DNA from: Virgibacillus profundi
GTDB taxonomy: Bacteria; Bacillota; Bacilli; Bacillales; Amphibacillaceae
Assembly (NCBI RefSeq): GCF_002287375.1
Contig: NZ_NPOA01000004.1
Coordinates: forward strand, 222,212 to 286,211
Direction: 5' to 3'
DNA length: 64,000 bases
The notes beneath the pieces were generated by a model. It searched no databases and was not told where the DNA came from. It saw only the letters and a program-made list of their open reading frames with translations. A program made the translations under genes and the position numbers. This document shows, piece after piece, positions 36,503 to 45,035 of the stretch. The first letter of the stretch is position 1; every line of letters starts with the position of its first letter.

Positions 36503-37360
36503 TTGCTGGAGGTATATTTTGAATCTGATAAAGAGGTGATTCGTTTTTGTGAACAGGTATTTCGTTATAATAAGCAAATTGAATTGCATTGGAAAACACA
36601 TAAAGAATGGGGGAATCATTTACAATTTGAGGAGTTAATCCAAACAAATGAACTTGTGGATACAATAGCCAAATCAATGGTTGATGTTTTTATTACACAT
36701 CGTTTGGGAAGTATGATAAGAAATATTATTAAAGAATTTTATTATTATACAAATAGTGATGAGATAGAAAAGATTTTGGATTTAACACATTGGATTTTTA
36801 AAGGGGAGGATGAGGATAGCCTTCAAGTGCGCAATAATAAAGATCCAAGTCAATTGCTGCATTCTTTGTTCATCTCCAATATAAAAAATACAACAGCCAT
36901 TCATTTTGATTCGATCGTAAAATTCCGTTTGAAGGTTTTTAAGGATCAGCTTATACATTATGTGGGCTTAGCTATTGATGAATTTAAACGGGAAGAGGAT
37001 CATCAGGAATTTGTTAATATGCTACGTGAGTATATTGCTAAAAAGGAACCAAGCTTTAAAACCATTCATATATTGCAGGGACGTACCTTTTCTTTTTTTA
37101 AGCAAAATGGTAAAAGGTTTACGAAAATGGAGCTACGTGTTCTCATGCAGAAAGAACCACTTTATATTGTCGGATTGAATGACGATGAAATGAATTTGGC
37201 TCCTTTAGTTGCAATGGCACCAAATAAAATTAAAATTTATGGAGACCATCCTTCAGAACCGAAAACGTTGACTGTTATTAATGTCTTTCAGGAAAAAGTT
37301 GATTTTGAGCCATTTAGTAAGTTCCCATTCTCATACTATATTAAAAATGAATACGAATAA
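36503..37360 (+). CDS. ytxC: YtxC family protein
   Basis: A 285-residue soluble protein of the YtxC family (281 in B. subtilis), annotated there as a putative sporulation protein. No catalytic motif is evident; it is mostly helical up to about 185, followed by a beta-rich C-terminal part. The TTG start follows GAGGGTGA by 6 nt. It lies between dnaI and thrS exactly as in B. subtilis. Confidence 0.87.
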   Translation: MLEVYFESDKEVIRFCEQVFRYNKQIELHWKTHKEWGNHLQFEELIQTNELVDTIAKSMVDVFITHRLGSMIRNIIKEFYYYTNSDEIEKILDLTHWIFKGEDEDSLQVRNNKDPSQLLHSLFISNIKNTTAIHFDSIVKFRLKVFKDQLIHYVGLAIDEFKREEDHQEFVNMLREYIAKKEPSFKTIHILQGRTFSFFKQNGKRFTKMELRVLMQKEPLYIVGLNDDEMNLAPLVAMAPNKIKIYGDHPSEPKTLTVINVFQEKVDFEPFSKFPFSYYIKNEYE

Positions 37361-37362
37361 AC

Positions 37363-37391
37363 TTGATTTTACCAATGACAGAGGCTATAAT
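37363..37391 (+). promoter_or_regulatory. Sigma-A promoter of thrS
   Basis: TTGATT (37363-37368), 17-nt spacer, TATAAT (37386-37391). It is placed directly before the T-box leader. Confidence 0.7.
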
Positions 37392-37429
37392 ACAGATTAT
37401 ATTATAATATTACTTAAATTAAAGGTAAG

Positions 37430-37681
37430 GATAAGGACATGATTAATTTGATGCTGTATAGTTTAGAGAAGGAAGTCCATGGCTGAAAGCTTCCCCTGTA
37501 CATTCAATTTAATTACCACCTTTGAACCCTGCTATTGAAATAGTCAGTAAATAGTGGCGTCTCATCTGCGTTAAAGATAAATGAAGCCGCGAGTTAATAA
37601 TTTTGCGGAAATCTGGGTGGAACCACGACGTGTCAGACGCTCGTCCCTTTGCAGGCAATGCAGAGGGACGGGCGTCTTTTA
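37430..37681 (+). promoter_or_regulatory. T-box riboswitch of thrS
   Basis: The leader in the 343-nt gap has the conserved T-box sequence GGGTGGAACCACG (37615-37627). A Rho-independent terminator follows, 37635-37652 with 37660-37677 and a T-run. A likely specifier is the Thr codon ACC at 37515-37517 followed by A. Uncharged tRNA-Thr would pair at both places and favour the antiterminator. Confidence 0.88.
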
Positions 37682-37703
37682 ATTTATTTAAGGAGTGATC
37701 ATA

Positions 37704-39650
37704 ATGGCAGAGGAAATCGCAATTAAATTTCCAGATGGGGCAGTAAAGCAATTCCCATCAGGTACAACAGGAGAAGAGATAGCAGGATCCATATCTTCGG
37801 GATTAAAAAAACAGGCATTAGCTATTAAGTTAGACGGGGAACCAATAGATTTAAGACGTGAATTAACGAATGGTGGAGAAATTGAAATCATTACCTATAA
37901 AAATCAGGAAGGTATTGAAATTATGCGTCACTCCACTGCGCATTTAATGGCACAGGCAATAAAACGTCTCTATAAAGATGTTAAATTTGGTGTGGGACCG
38001 GTCATTGAAGAAGGTTTCTATTACGACATGGACATGGAGCAATCGCTAACCCCTGAAGATCTTCCAAAGATAGAGAAAGAAATGAAACGAATTGTCGATG
38101 AGGCGCTTGAAATCAAACGAATTGAAGTTTCACGAGAGGAAGCAAAAGAAAAATTTCGTGAAATTGGTGATGATCTAAAATTGGAATTAATCGACGCAAT
38201 TCCGGAAGGCGAACAGGTAACCATTTATGAGCAAGGTGAATTCTTTGATTTGTGCCGGGGAATTCACGTACCTGCTACAAATAAAATTAAAGCATTTAAA
38301 TTATTGAGTATTTCCGGCGCATATTGGCGTGGGGATAGTAATAATCAACAATTGCAGCGTATTTATGGTACAGCTTTTGAAAAACAGGCACAGGTTGATG
38401 AGTATCTGAATCTTTTGGAAGAGCGCAAGGAACGTGATCATCGTAAGCTCGGAAAAGAATTGGATATTTTTACAGTTAATCAGCAGATTGGTCAAGGCTT
38501 ACCACTATGGCTTCCAAAAGGTGCAACAATACGCCGGCAAATTGAACGCTATATTGTAGATATCGAGGAACGCCTTGGTTATGACCATGTATATACACCA
38601 GTTTTAGCAAATGTGGATCTGTACAAAACAAGTGGACACTGGGATCATTACCAGGATGATATGTTCCCAACAATGCAAATGGACAATGAGGAACTTGTAT
38701 TACGTCCAATGAACTGTCCACATCATATGATGGTTTTTAAAGATCAATTATGGAGCTATCGTAATTTACCTGTACGTATTGCTGAGCTCGGTACAATGCA
38801 CCGTTATGAAATGAGTGGGGCACTTGCCGGACTTCAGCGGGTAAGGGCAATGACATTAAATGATGCGCATATTTTTGCAAGACCGGATCAGCTGAAGGAA
38901 GAATTTATCCGGGTTGTGGAGCTTGTACAAAAGGTGTATAAAGACTTTGGAATTGACGAATATTATTTCCGTCTATCCTACCGTGACCCTGAGGACAAGG
39001 AAAAGTATATTGACAATGATGAAATGTGGGAAAAAGCTGAGAGTATGCTGAAGGAAACAATGGAAGACATGAACCTTGATTATGTAGAAGCAGTAGGGGA
39101 AGCCGCTTTTTATGGTCCTAAATTGGATGTGCAAGTAAAAACAGCATTAGGCAAGGATGAAACGCTTTCTACAGTTCAGCTTGACTATCAGCTGCCCGAA
39201 AGGTTTGACCTGACATACATTGGTGAGGATGGCAAAGAACATCGTCCTGTCGTTATCCACCGTGGAGTTGTTTCTACAATGGAACGTTTTGTTGCATTTC
39301 TTATTGAAGAGTATAAGGGAGCATTCCCAACCTGGTTGGCCCCGGTTCAAGTCAAGGCAATTCCTGTTTCACCACAGGTTCATTTAGATTATGCAAAAGA
39401 AGTTGCTGATAAATTGAAATTACAGGGCATAAGGGTGACAGTTGATGAGCGTGATGAAAAAATCGGGTATAAAATAAGAGAAGCACAAACTCAAAAAATA
39501 CCATTCGCTTTGGTACTTGGTGACAACGAAATAGAAGCAGATGCAGTTAATGTTCGCCGATATGGTGAAAAGCAATCAGAAACTATGAGCTATAGTGATT
39601 TTGTTGCTTTAATAAGTAAGGAAATTGTTGAGAAAACATTGAGAAAATAA
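37704..39650 (+). CDS. thrS: Threonyl-tRNA synthetase
   Basis: A 648-residue class II synthetase. TGS domain (about 1-64), the N2 editing-like domain (about 70-225, with [10 protein letters not shown] and the matching C/H residues), the catalytic core with zinc ligands in MNCPHHM (about 337), motif 2 around FRTMHRYE-like [10 protein letters not shown], and the anticodon-binding domain (about 545-648). AAGGAG lies 8 nt before ATG 37704. Expression is set by the T-box leader. Confidence 0.97.
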   Translation: MAEEIAIKFPDGAVKQFPSGTTGEEIAGSISSGLKKQALAIKLDGEPIDLRRELTNGGEIEIITYKNQEGIEIMRHSTAHLMAQAIKRLYKDVKFGVGPVIEEGFYYDMDMEQSLTPEDLPKIEKEMKRIVDEALEIKRIEVSREEAKEKFREIGDDLKLELIDAIPEGEQVTIYEQGEFFDLCRGIHVPATNKIKAFKLLSISGAYWRGDSNNQQLQRIYGTAFEKQAQVDEYLNLLEERKERDHRKLGKELDIFTVNQQIGQGLPLWLPKGATIRRQIERYIVDIEERLGYDHVYTPVLANVDLYKTSGHWDHYQDDMFPTMQMDNEELVLRPMNCPHHMMVFKDQLWSYRNLPVRIAELGTMHRYEMSGALAGLQRVRAMTLNDAHIFARPDQLKEEFIRVVELVQKVYKDFGIDEYYFRLSYRDPEDKEKYIDNDEMWEKAESMLKETMEDMNLDYVEAVGEAAFYGPKLDVQVKTALGKDETLSTVQLDYQLPERFDLTYIGEDGKEHRPVVIHRGVVSTMERFVAFLIEEYKGAFPTWLAPVQVKAIPVSPQVHLDYAKEVADKLKLQGIRVTVDERDEKIGYKIREAQTQKIPFALVLGDNEIEADAVNVRRYGEKQSETMSYSDFVALISKEIVEKTLRK

Positions 39651-39657
39651 TTTATTT

Positions 39658-39683
39658 GGCCATGTATAGTCGCATGGCCTTTT
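39658..39683 (+). terminator. Terminator after thrS
   Basis: GGCCATG (39658-39664) pairs with CATGGCC (39673-39679), followed by TTTTC. Confidence 0.75.
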
Positions 39684-39751
39684 CAATTGGATAAAAATAT
39701 GATATAGTAATTCGGGTAACAAACTTAATAACGTTGAAATAGAATGTTTGT

Positions 39752-39780
39752 TTGACAATGTTATGTTTACATGTTATTCT
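39752..39780 (+). promoter_or_regulatory. Sigma-A promoter of the infC operon
   Basis: TTGACA (39752-39757), 17-nt spacer, TATTCT (39775-39780). Confidence 0.75.
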
Positions 39781-39784
39781 ATAT

Positions 39785-39929
39785 TAGTTGAATAAAAACT
39801 AAATGATCTGAGACAAGTAGAAGCACCCGCTTCTCACCTGATCGACGCAATTTGCAGTTGACTGGTTTCTAATTTCTTTAAATAGACTATTGGAGACGTG
39901 TGGGTGCATGATTGTACCGACACTTTTTT
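39785..39929 (+). promoter_or_regulatory. L20 leader/attenuator of infC-rpmI-rplT
   Basis: The leader contains AAGCACCCGCTTCTCACC, a sequence typical of Bacillales infC leaders. GCACCC (39823-39828) can pair with GGGTGC (39902-39907), which is also the left arm of a terminator: GTGTGGGTGC (39898-39907) with GTACCGACAC (39914-39923) and six T. Competition between these pairings, controlled by ribosomal protein L20, is the known mode of control in B. subtilis. Confidence 0.75.
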
Positions 39930-39996
39930 AATGTTTTAAAATCCGCTTGTCAATGAAAGATCAGTAACACTTAAAATATTTTGGAGGTGGCTGGCA

Positions 39997-40512
39997 ATTA
40001 GCAAAGATATGAATGTCAATGAAAAGATTCGTGCTAGAGAAGTACGTCTTATCGACTCAAATGGTGATCAGCTTGGTGTGAAATCACGTCAGGAAGCATT
40101 GGAAATTGCACAAACCAGAAATCTGGATTTAGTATTGGTTGCACCAAATGCAAAACCGCCGGTATGTCGAATCATGGACTTTGGTAAGTATCGTTTTGAG
40201 CAGCAAAAAAAGGAAAAAGAAGCTCGTAAAAAACAAAAAGTTATAAATGTAAAAGAAGTACGCTTTACACCAGGAATTGGCGATCATGATTATGAAACTA
40301 AATTAAAGAACGCTAAAAAATTCCTTGAAAAAGGCGATAAAGTAAAAGCAGCAGTTCGTTTTCGCGGACGTGCTATTACACACAAGGAGCTTGGCCGGAA
40401 TGTGCTTGACCGTATGGCAGAGGATGTTAAAGATGTTGCTACGGTTGAAACCAAACCTAAAATGGAAGGCCGCAATATGTTTATGATGCTTGCTCCCATT
40501 AATGAAAAATAA
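39997..40512 (+). CDS. infC: Translation initiation factor IF-3
   Basis: A 171-residue factor that checks start-codon/initiator tRNA pairing and splits 70S ribosomes. The start is ATT at 39997, 6 nt after GGAGGTGG, giving [18 protein letters not shown] as in other Bacillus InfC; an ATG at 40009 would lose four conserved residues and lie too far from the ribosome binding site. The N-domain, basic linker ([10 protein letters not shown]) and C-domain (about 85-170) are complete. Rare ATT starts let IF-3 repress its own translation. First gene of infC-rpmI-rplT. Confidence 0.95.
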   Translation: MSKDMNVNEKIRAREVRLIDSNGDQLGVKSRQEALEIAQTRNLDLVLVAPNAKPPVCRIMDFGKYRFEQQKKEKEARKKQKVINVKEVRFTPGIGDHDYETKLKNAKKFLEKGDKVKAAVRFRGRAITHKELGRNVLDRMAEDVKDVATVETKPKMEGRNMFMMLAPINEK

Positions 40513-40563
40513 TTAATCATCCTCAGGTAGGATATTCACTAACATTACAAGGAGGAAATTATT

Positions 40564-40761
40564 ATGCCTAAAATGAAAACCCATAAAGGTTCTCAAAAAC
40601 GCTTTAAAAGAACAGGTTCTGGAAAAATGAAACGCTCACATGCTTATACAAGCCATTTATTTGCAAATAAATCTCAGAAACAAAAACGTAAACTTCGTAA
40701 AGGTGCGCTTGTTTCTGCAGGAGATTATAGACGAATCAAAGCAATGATTCCAAATAAATAA
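40564..40761 (+). CDS. rpmI: Ribosomal protein L35
   Basis: A 65-residue, strongly basic protein ([20 protein letters not shown]) of the 50S subunit. GGAGGAAA lies before the ATG. Second gene of the infC operon. Confidence 0.97.
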   Translation: MPKMKTHKGSQKRFKRTGSGKMKRSHAYTSHLFANKSQKQKRKLRKGALVSAGDYRRIKAMIPNK

Positions 40762-40818
40762 TAATATTTTTTTAATCTAATAAAAATGATTTTGATTGTA
40801 ATATAGGAGGGAATTATC

Positions 40819-41175
40819 ATGCCACGTGTTAAAGGTGGAACAGTAACGCGTCAACGTCGTAAACGCGTCCTTAAACTAGCAAAAGGTTATTATGGTTCGA
40901 AGAGAACGCTATTTAAAACAGCAAAACAGCAAGTAATGAAATCAGGTCAATATGCTTATCGTGACCGCAGACAGAAAAAACGTGATTTCCGTAAACTTTG
41001 GATCACTCGTATTAATGCTGCAGCTCGCTTGAATGATCTTTCTTACAGCAAACTAATGCATGGATTAAAAGTTGCAGGTATCGAAGTTAACCGTAAGATG
41101 CTGTCAGAACTTGCTATTAATGACGAAAAAGCATTTGCTCAATTAGCAGTTAAAGCAAAAGATGCTTTAAAATAA
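40819..41175 (+). CDS. rplT: Ribosomal protein L20
   Basis: A 118-residue, basic 50S protein needed early in assembly ([21 protein letters not shown] at the N-terminus, globular C-domain from about 60). It also binds the infC leader to close the feedback loop. GGAGGG precedes the ATG. A terminator lies 12 nt after the stop. Confidence 0.97.
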   Translation: MPRVKGGTVTRQRRKRVLKLAKGYYGSKRTLFKTAKQQVMKSGQYAYRDRRQKKRDFRKLWITRINAAARLNDLSYSKLMHGLKVAGIEVNRKMLSELAINDEKAFAQLAVKAKDALK

Positions 41176-41187
41176 TTTAGAATGAAG

Positions 41188-41221
41188 GATCAAATCCGTA
41201 TGCCTGGATTTGATCTTTTTT
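41188..41221 (+). terminator. Terminator of the infC operon
   Basis: GATCAAATCC (41188-41197) pairs with GGATTTGATC (41206-41215), followed by six T. Confidence 0.88.
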
Positions 41222-41247
41222 CTTACATAAACAGAGGAAGTGGAGTA

Positions 41248-41529
41248 ATGGATGGAATAAGTGTTATCTTAGTTTACTTGGCAGGTGTTAATCTAATTAC
41301 ATTTTTTTTGATGGGGCTGGATAAGCAAAAAGCAAAAAAGCATCAATATCGTATCCCTGAAAAGACTTTTTGGGTGCTGGCACTGATTGGTGGTGCTGTT
41401 GGAGGATTAATTGGAATGAAATTTTTCCGTCATAAAACAAAGCACAGCTCGTTTGTGATAGGGATGCCTTTACTTATTATTTTCCATGCAGCTATTATCA
41501 TATTCTTTTTCTTTCCTTCCATGTCATAA
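41248..41529 (+). CDS. ysdA: YsdA, DUF1294 membrane protein
   Basis: A 93-residue protein with three hydrophobic segments and the family core MGLDKQKAKKHQYRIPEKTFWVLALIGG, seen at about 20-47, then FRHKTKHSSF. ATG 41248 is preferred; the reading that starts at 41182 runs through the rplT terminator hairpin. Its function is unknown. It follows rplT as in B. subtilis. Confidence 0.9.
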   Translation: MDGISVILVYLAGVNLITFFLMGLDKQKAKKHQYRIPEKTFWVLALIGGAVGGLIGMKFFRHKTKHSSFVIGMPLLIIFHAAIIIFFFFPSMS

Positions 41530-41604
41530 AGGCTCGTCTCTTGTCATATACATGTACTAAGAGATATTAAGATACAAATAGCTCTGTTAAAAGGGGGTAG
41601 ATTA

Positions 41605-42177
41605 GTGGATCTTTTTGGGAATTATATAATGGCATTCATCGAAACGGGCGGGCTTTTTGCTCCAATCCTTTTCATTAGTTTTCACTTGCTCCGGCCATTG
41701 TTTTTTCTTCCTGTAGTCTTTATATGTATCTCTGGTGGGATATTGTTCGGAGCTGTTGCAGGGACATTTTATTCCCTTATAGGCATCACATTATCAAGTG
41801 TCATCTTTTATTTTATTATAAAGTGGATGCCAAAGACATTTAAAAAACTTGTAAAGGTAAAACAAAAAATGATCGGAAAACATTCTGAATTAACAACACC
41901 ACAAATTACGCTACTTCGTCTGATCCCATTTATCCATTTTCATTTGTTATCATTATGTTTAATTGAAATCTCCGCAAACTTTAGGGATTACACGAAATCA
42001 TCTTTATTATCCAATATTCCTTTAGCATTTGTATATACGTCCATCGGTGGATGGATATCCAACTTAACCCCATTATATATCTTCGTATTTCTAATCGCAT
42101 TGCTGCCATTAATTTATATTTTAAGACGCAAAGAAATTATAATAAAATGGCAGGATTTTTTTCAAGTAAGCACATAA
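41605..42177 (+). CDS. TVP38/TMEM64 (VTT-domain) membrane protein
   Basis: A 190-residue membrane protein with about five to six hydrophobic segments. The central part has the VTT/SNARE-associated pattern: PVVFICISGGILFGAVAG (about 36-53) and LRLIPFIHFHLLSLCLI (about 106-122). GTG start after AAGGGGG. Members of this family are proposed lipid scramblases or transporters; the substrate here is unknown. A strong terminator is shared with ysdB. Confidence 0.8.
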   Translation: MDLFGNYIMAFIETGGLFAPILFISFHLLRPLFFLPVVFICISGGILFGAVAGTFYSLIGITLSSVIFYFIIKWMPKTFKKLVKVKQKMIGKHSELTTPQITLLRLIPFIHFHLLSLCLIEISANFRDYTKSSLLSNIPLAFVYTSIGGWISNLTPLYIFVFLIALLPLIYILRRKEIIIKWQDFFQVST

Positions 42178-42181
42178 GCAT

Positions 42182-42219
42182 AAAAAACACTCATCTGAAC
42201 AGACAGATGAGTGTTTTTT
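42182..42219. terminator. Bidirectional terminator
   Basis: AAAAAACACTCATCTG (42182-42197) pairs with CAGATGAGTGTTTTTT (42204-42219), a perfect 16-bp stem. It serves the convergent VTT-domain gene and ysdB. Confidence 0.9.
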
Positions 42220-42610
42220 ATTCAATACTGGTTAACAATAATTGATTGATCGGATGTTTCCATTCAATTTTCGCATGTGGATAGCGTAAAAGAATTTCAT
42301 TTTCGAGAAAATACAAGTCATCACGTGTAAGCCCCTTTAATTCAAGTGAATCGTCAACCACAACATGGATATCAACAACTTCAAAGGAATATTCTGTTGC
42401 ACCTACATATTTTTCCCCTTGAAATAAGCAGCCTTTATAAACAAATTGGATATTTTTCTTATTATTATCAGGTTCATCCAAAAAATAGAATTCGTTTGTT
42501 TCTTTAGCAATACGAAGTCGCCTCTGTGGATTGCGGAAATATTGAATCCAAGTATAGACGAGGAGAGCTAGTGCAACAAGTATAAGTATACGAAATAATA
42601 ACACAATCAT
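42218..42610 (-). CDS. ysdB: YsdB-like protein
   Basis: A 130-residue protein, the same size as B. subtilis YsdB, with one N-terminal membrane segment (about 2-22) and a cytosolic alpha/beta domain. ATG 42610 is preferred over a TTG at 42616 that crowds the GGGAG ribosome binding site. Its function is not established; in B. subtilis it is in the sigma-W regulon, but no clear sigma-W site was seen here. Confidence 0.83.
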   Translation of the reverse strand: MIVLLFRILILVALALLVYTWIQYFRNPQRRLRIAKETNEFYFLDEPDNNKKNIQFVYKGCLFQGEKYVGATEYSFEVVDIHVVVDDSLELKGLTRDDLYFLENEILLRYPHAKIEWKHPINQLLLTSIE

Positions 42611-42797
42611 AGTCAACCGTCTCCCTGTTATTTGTTGTCTTCTCTACTTGTACGTTTTATCCAGCAGGTAGGTTTCACTAATTTTACATTTTTGTTTATT
42701 TAACATAAAATATTTCTATAAACGTATGTTTTAAGCTTTTCTTTTATTAGTGGTACAATCATAAAAAAGGCTTTTTTGTAAGTTTTATCTTCTTAAT

Positions 42798-43190
42798 CTT
42801 CGGAGTGGATGTAAAATGTGAAGTAAATCGAGATTGATTCCAATAACATGTGCCATTGCCGCCGTCGCCGTCCGGGATCGCTGCGGGCGGATGCTTTCCG
42901 CGGGCACGGCTTCAGCCTCCTCGAGAAAGTCACTCTGCGGGGTCTTCAGACACGTGCTATTCCCACTGGAGTCACCGCCCTCCGCTCACCCGAACTGGTT
43001 AGGTGGTTTGATGTTTTAAAAATTGATTACTAATGCAGTACATCGGCAGTAACCAGAAATCCAGCGAAATGTGTTTCCGGAGCGGTAATAAGGACTAGTG
43101 ATCATCTATTACGTCGTAGTTTATATCTTTTGTAACAAAAACAATATTTTTTCGGTGGGGCGAGTAAACTTAGTCCAATCTTTTAGAAAA
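42798..43190. repeat. Composite GC-rich repeat element C
   Basis: Occupies most of the 612-nt gap between the divergent ysdB and dUTPase genes. Imperfect inverted ends: 42807-42826 and 43108-43127 (ATTACGTCG...TTTATATC). Module 2 (TTTCCGCGGGCACGGCTTC to CACGTGCT) is in the orientation opposite to elements A and D, and the central segment 42968-43055 is the reverse complement, with few changes, of 58693-58781 in element D. The right tail holds TTTTCGGTGGGGCGAGTAA and CCAATCTTTTAGAA, as in B. Two overlapping ORFs at 42834-43033 are not genes. Confidence 0.8.
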
Positions 43191-43222
43191 TAGCCTAAAA
43201 ATGAGAAAAGAGGGAAATATAA

Positions 43223-43708
43223 TTGAACTGGGATAAACTTTTTTCAATGCAGGAACAGTTGGATAAATATATTGAGTCCAATCATAACATGAAAGATATA
43301 GATGTTTTTCAGGAAAAATATTTGGCATTATTAGTGGAGCTTGGTGAGCTGGCAAATGAAACAAGATGCTTTAAATTTTGGAGTAAAAAACCGCGGAATG
43401 AAAAAAGTATCATCCTGGAGGAATATGTGGATGGGATCCATTTTATTCTATCTCTGGGGATTGAGAAAGGTTATAAATATGAAGCCCAGCCTATAGAAGC
43501 GGTAAGATTAACTGAAACAGAGCAATTTAATCTTGTATTTGAAGCATGTACTTCATTCAAGCAAAATCCAACAAAAATAAATTATGATAAAATGTTTAAA
43601 AAGTTCCTGCAGCTTGGTGATCTTCTCGGCTTTAGTGAATCAGATATTCAACAGGCATACTTGAAAAAGAATGAGATAAATTACGAAAGACAGAATCAGG
43701 GCTATTAA
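43223..43708 (+). CDS. Dimeric all-alpha dUTPase (dUTPase_2)
   Basis: A 161-residue helical nucleotide pyrophosphatase of the MazG/dimeric dUTPase superfamily. Metal-binding acidic residues appear in ALLVELGELANETRCFKFW (about 35-53) and ILEEYVDGIHFILSLG (about 65-80). It would convert dUTP to dUMP to keep uracil out of DNA. The TTG start follows AGAGGG. It is not the trimeric YncF/YosS type of B. subtilis. It lies directly after repeat element C. Confidence 0.85.
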   Translation: MNWDKLFSMQEQLDKYIESNHNMKDIDVFQEKYLALLVELGELANETRCFKFWSKKPRNEKSIILEEYVDGIHFILSLGIEKGYKYEAQPIEAVRLTETEQFNLVFEACTSFKQNPTKINYDKMFKKFLQLGDLLGFSESDIQQAYLKKNEINYERQNQGY

Positions 43709-43786
43709 TAACTTTAAATATTTTGTTATTTTACTAAAAAAAGTTATAATTGGGGTTGCAGTAATAAAAGGAGGATTTTAATACAT

Positions 43787-44872
43787 ATGGCTAAACTTGA
43801 TAACACACTAACAATGCTAAAAGATTTAACAGATGCAAAAGGAATTCCGGGTAATGAGAAAGAACCAAGAGAAGTAATGGAAAAATATATCAGTCCCTAT
43901 GCTGATGAAGTATTTACAGATAATCTTGGAAGCTTGATCGCTAAGAAAACAGGAAAAGAAGGCGGACCAAAAATTATGGTTGCCGGGCACTTGGATGAAG
44001 TAGGATTTATGGTCACTCGTATTGATGACAAAGGATTTGTTTATTTCCAGACTGTTGGTGGCTGGTGGAGTCAAGTAATGCTGGCCCAGCGTGTAACAAT
44101 CATGGGAGAAGATGGAGATGTTACCGGAGTTATTGGCTCCAAGCCTCCACATATTCTTTCAGCAGAAGCACGTAAAAAGCCAGTTGATATAAAAGATATG
44201 TTTATTGATATTGGTGCAACCAGCAAAGAGGAAGCATTGGAATTTGGTGTTAAACCAGGTAATTCTGTCGTTCCTTACTTTGAATTTACGCAACTTAAAA
44301 ATGAAAAAATGCTGTTGGCAAAAGCCTGGGATAACCGAATCGGCTGTGCTATTGCTATTGAAGTATTAAAACAGCTTAAAGATGTTGACCATCCAAACAT
44401 AGTATATGGAGTTGGAACAATTCAAGAAGAGGTTGGTTTACGTGGTGCTAAGACTGCTGCACATAAAATCGAACCCGATATTGGATTTGGAGTTGATGTA
44501 GGTATCGCAGGTGATACTCCCGGTGTTTCTGACCAGGAGGCAGATAGTGAACTAGGAAAAGGCCCACAAATAATTTTATATGATGCATCAATGGTTTCAC
44601 ATAAAGGTGTACGTGATTTGATTGTGAAGACTGCTGATGAGAATAAAATTCCTTATCAGTTTTCATCAATAGCCGGTGGTGGAACTGATTCAGGATCTAT
44701 ACATTTAACTGCAAATGGAGTACCATCATTATCAATTACGATAGCAACACGTTATATTCATTCACATGCAGCTATCCTGCATCGTGATGATTTTGAAAAT
44801 GCTGTTAAATTAATTGTAGAAGCTATTAAAAAATTAGATAATGAAACAGTTAAAGAAATTGTTTTAGCTTAA
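43787..44872 (+). CDS. ysdC: M42 family aminopeptidase (YsdC-like)
   Basis: A 361-residue di-metal aminopeptidase of the tetrahedral TET type, the same length as B. subtilis YsdC. Metal ligands and catalytic residues: His/Asp in AGHLDEVGF (about 68), the bridging Asp in AWDNRIGC (about 182), Glu-Glu in QEEVGLRG (about 215), Asp in [12 protein letters not shown] (about 238) and His in YIHSHAA (about 325). It likely finishes cytosolic peptide breakdown. GGAGG lies before the ATG. Old glucanase annotations of this family are not supported by the motifs. Confidence 0.92.
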   Translation: MAKLDNTLTMLKDLTDAKGIPGNEKEPREVMEKYISPYADEVFTDNLGSLIAKKTGKEGGPKIMVAGHLDEVGFMVTRIDDKGFVYFQTVGGWWSQVMLAQRVTIMGEDGDVTGVIGSKPPHILSAEARKKPVDIKDMFIDIGATSKEEALEFGVKPGNSVVPYFEFTQLKNEKMLLAKAWDNRIGCAIAIEVLKQLKDVDHPNIVYGVGTIQEEVGLRGAKTAAHKIEPDIGFGVDVGIAGDTPGVSDQEADSELGKGPQIILYDASMVSHKGVRDLIVKTADENKIPYQFSSIAGGGTDSGSIHLTANGVPSLSITIATRYIHSHAAILHRDDFENAVKLIVEAIKKLDNETVKEIVLA

Positions 44873-44876
44873 ATTT

Positions 44877-44915
44877 TAAAAGGATCAGTTGCCATTACAG
44901 GTGCTGATCTTTTAT
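44877..44915 (+). terminator. Terminator after ysdC
   Basis: AAAAGGATCAG pairs with CTGATCTTTT around an 13-nt loop, with a bulged G, followed by T-rich sequence. Confidence 0.7.
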
Positions 44916-44927
44916 TATTTTATAAAA

Positions 44928-44956
44928 TTGACAGATGAAATTATTAATGATATATT
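44928..44956 (+). promoter_or_regulatory. Sigma-A promoter of the dioxygenase gene
   Basis: TTGACA (44928-44933), 17-nt spacer, TATATT (44951-44956). A strong promoter by sequence, so expression is probably limited by a repressor. Confidence 0.75.
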
Positions 44957-44961
44957 TATAT

Positions 44962-44984
44962 TTAATTAAAGATAACTTAATTAA
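44962..44984 (+). promoter_or_regulatory. TTAATTAA-N7-TTAATTAA operator candidate
   Basis: Two identical self-palindromic octamers (44962-44969 and 44977-44984) with 15-bp centre-to-centre spacing lie just downstream of the -10. The position fits a repressor such as a MarR-type regulator; the B. subtilis homologues of this gene are controlled by MhqR. The sequence differs from the B. subtilis MhqR site. Confidence 0.4.
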
Positions 44985-45035
44985 GAACAAAGAATTTATG
45001 AATGTTTTTTTAAGTTCAAAATGGAGGAATTTATA

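Noticed and set aside
41182-41247. N-terminal extension of ysdA
   Set aside because: The extension runs through the Rho-independent terminator of the infC operon and is not part of the family.
42834-43033. Two overlapping plus-strand ORFs inside repeat element C
   Set aside because: They lie in different frames of the same palindromic repeat, have unusual Arg/Ser/Pro-rich composition and no ribosome binding site.
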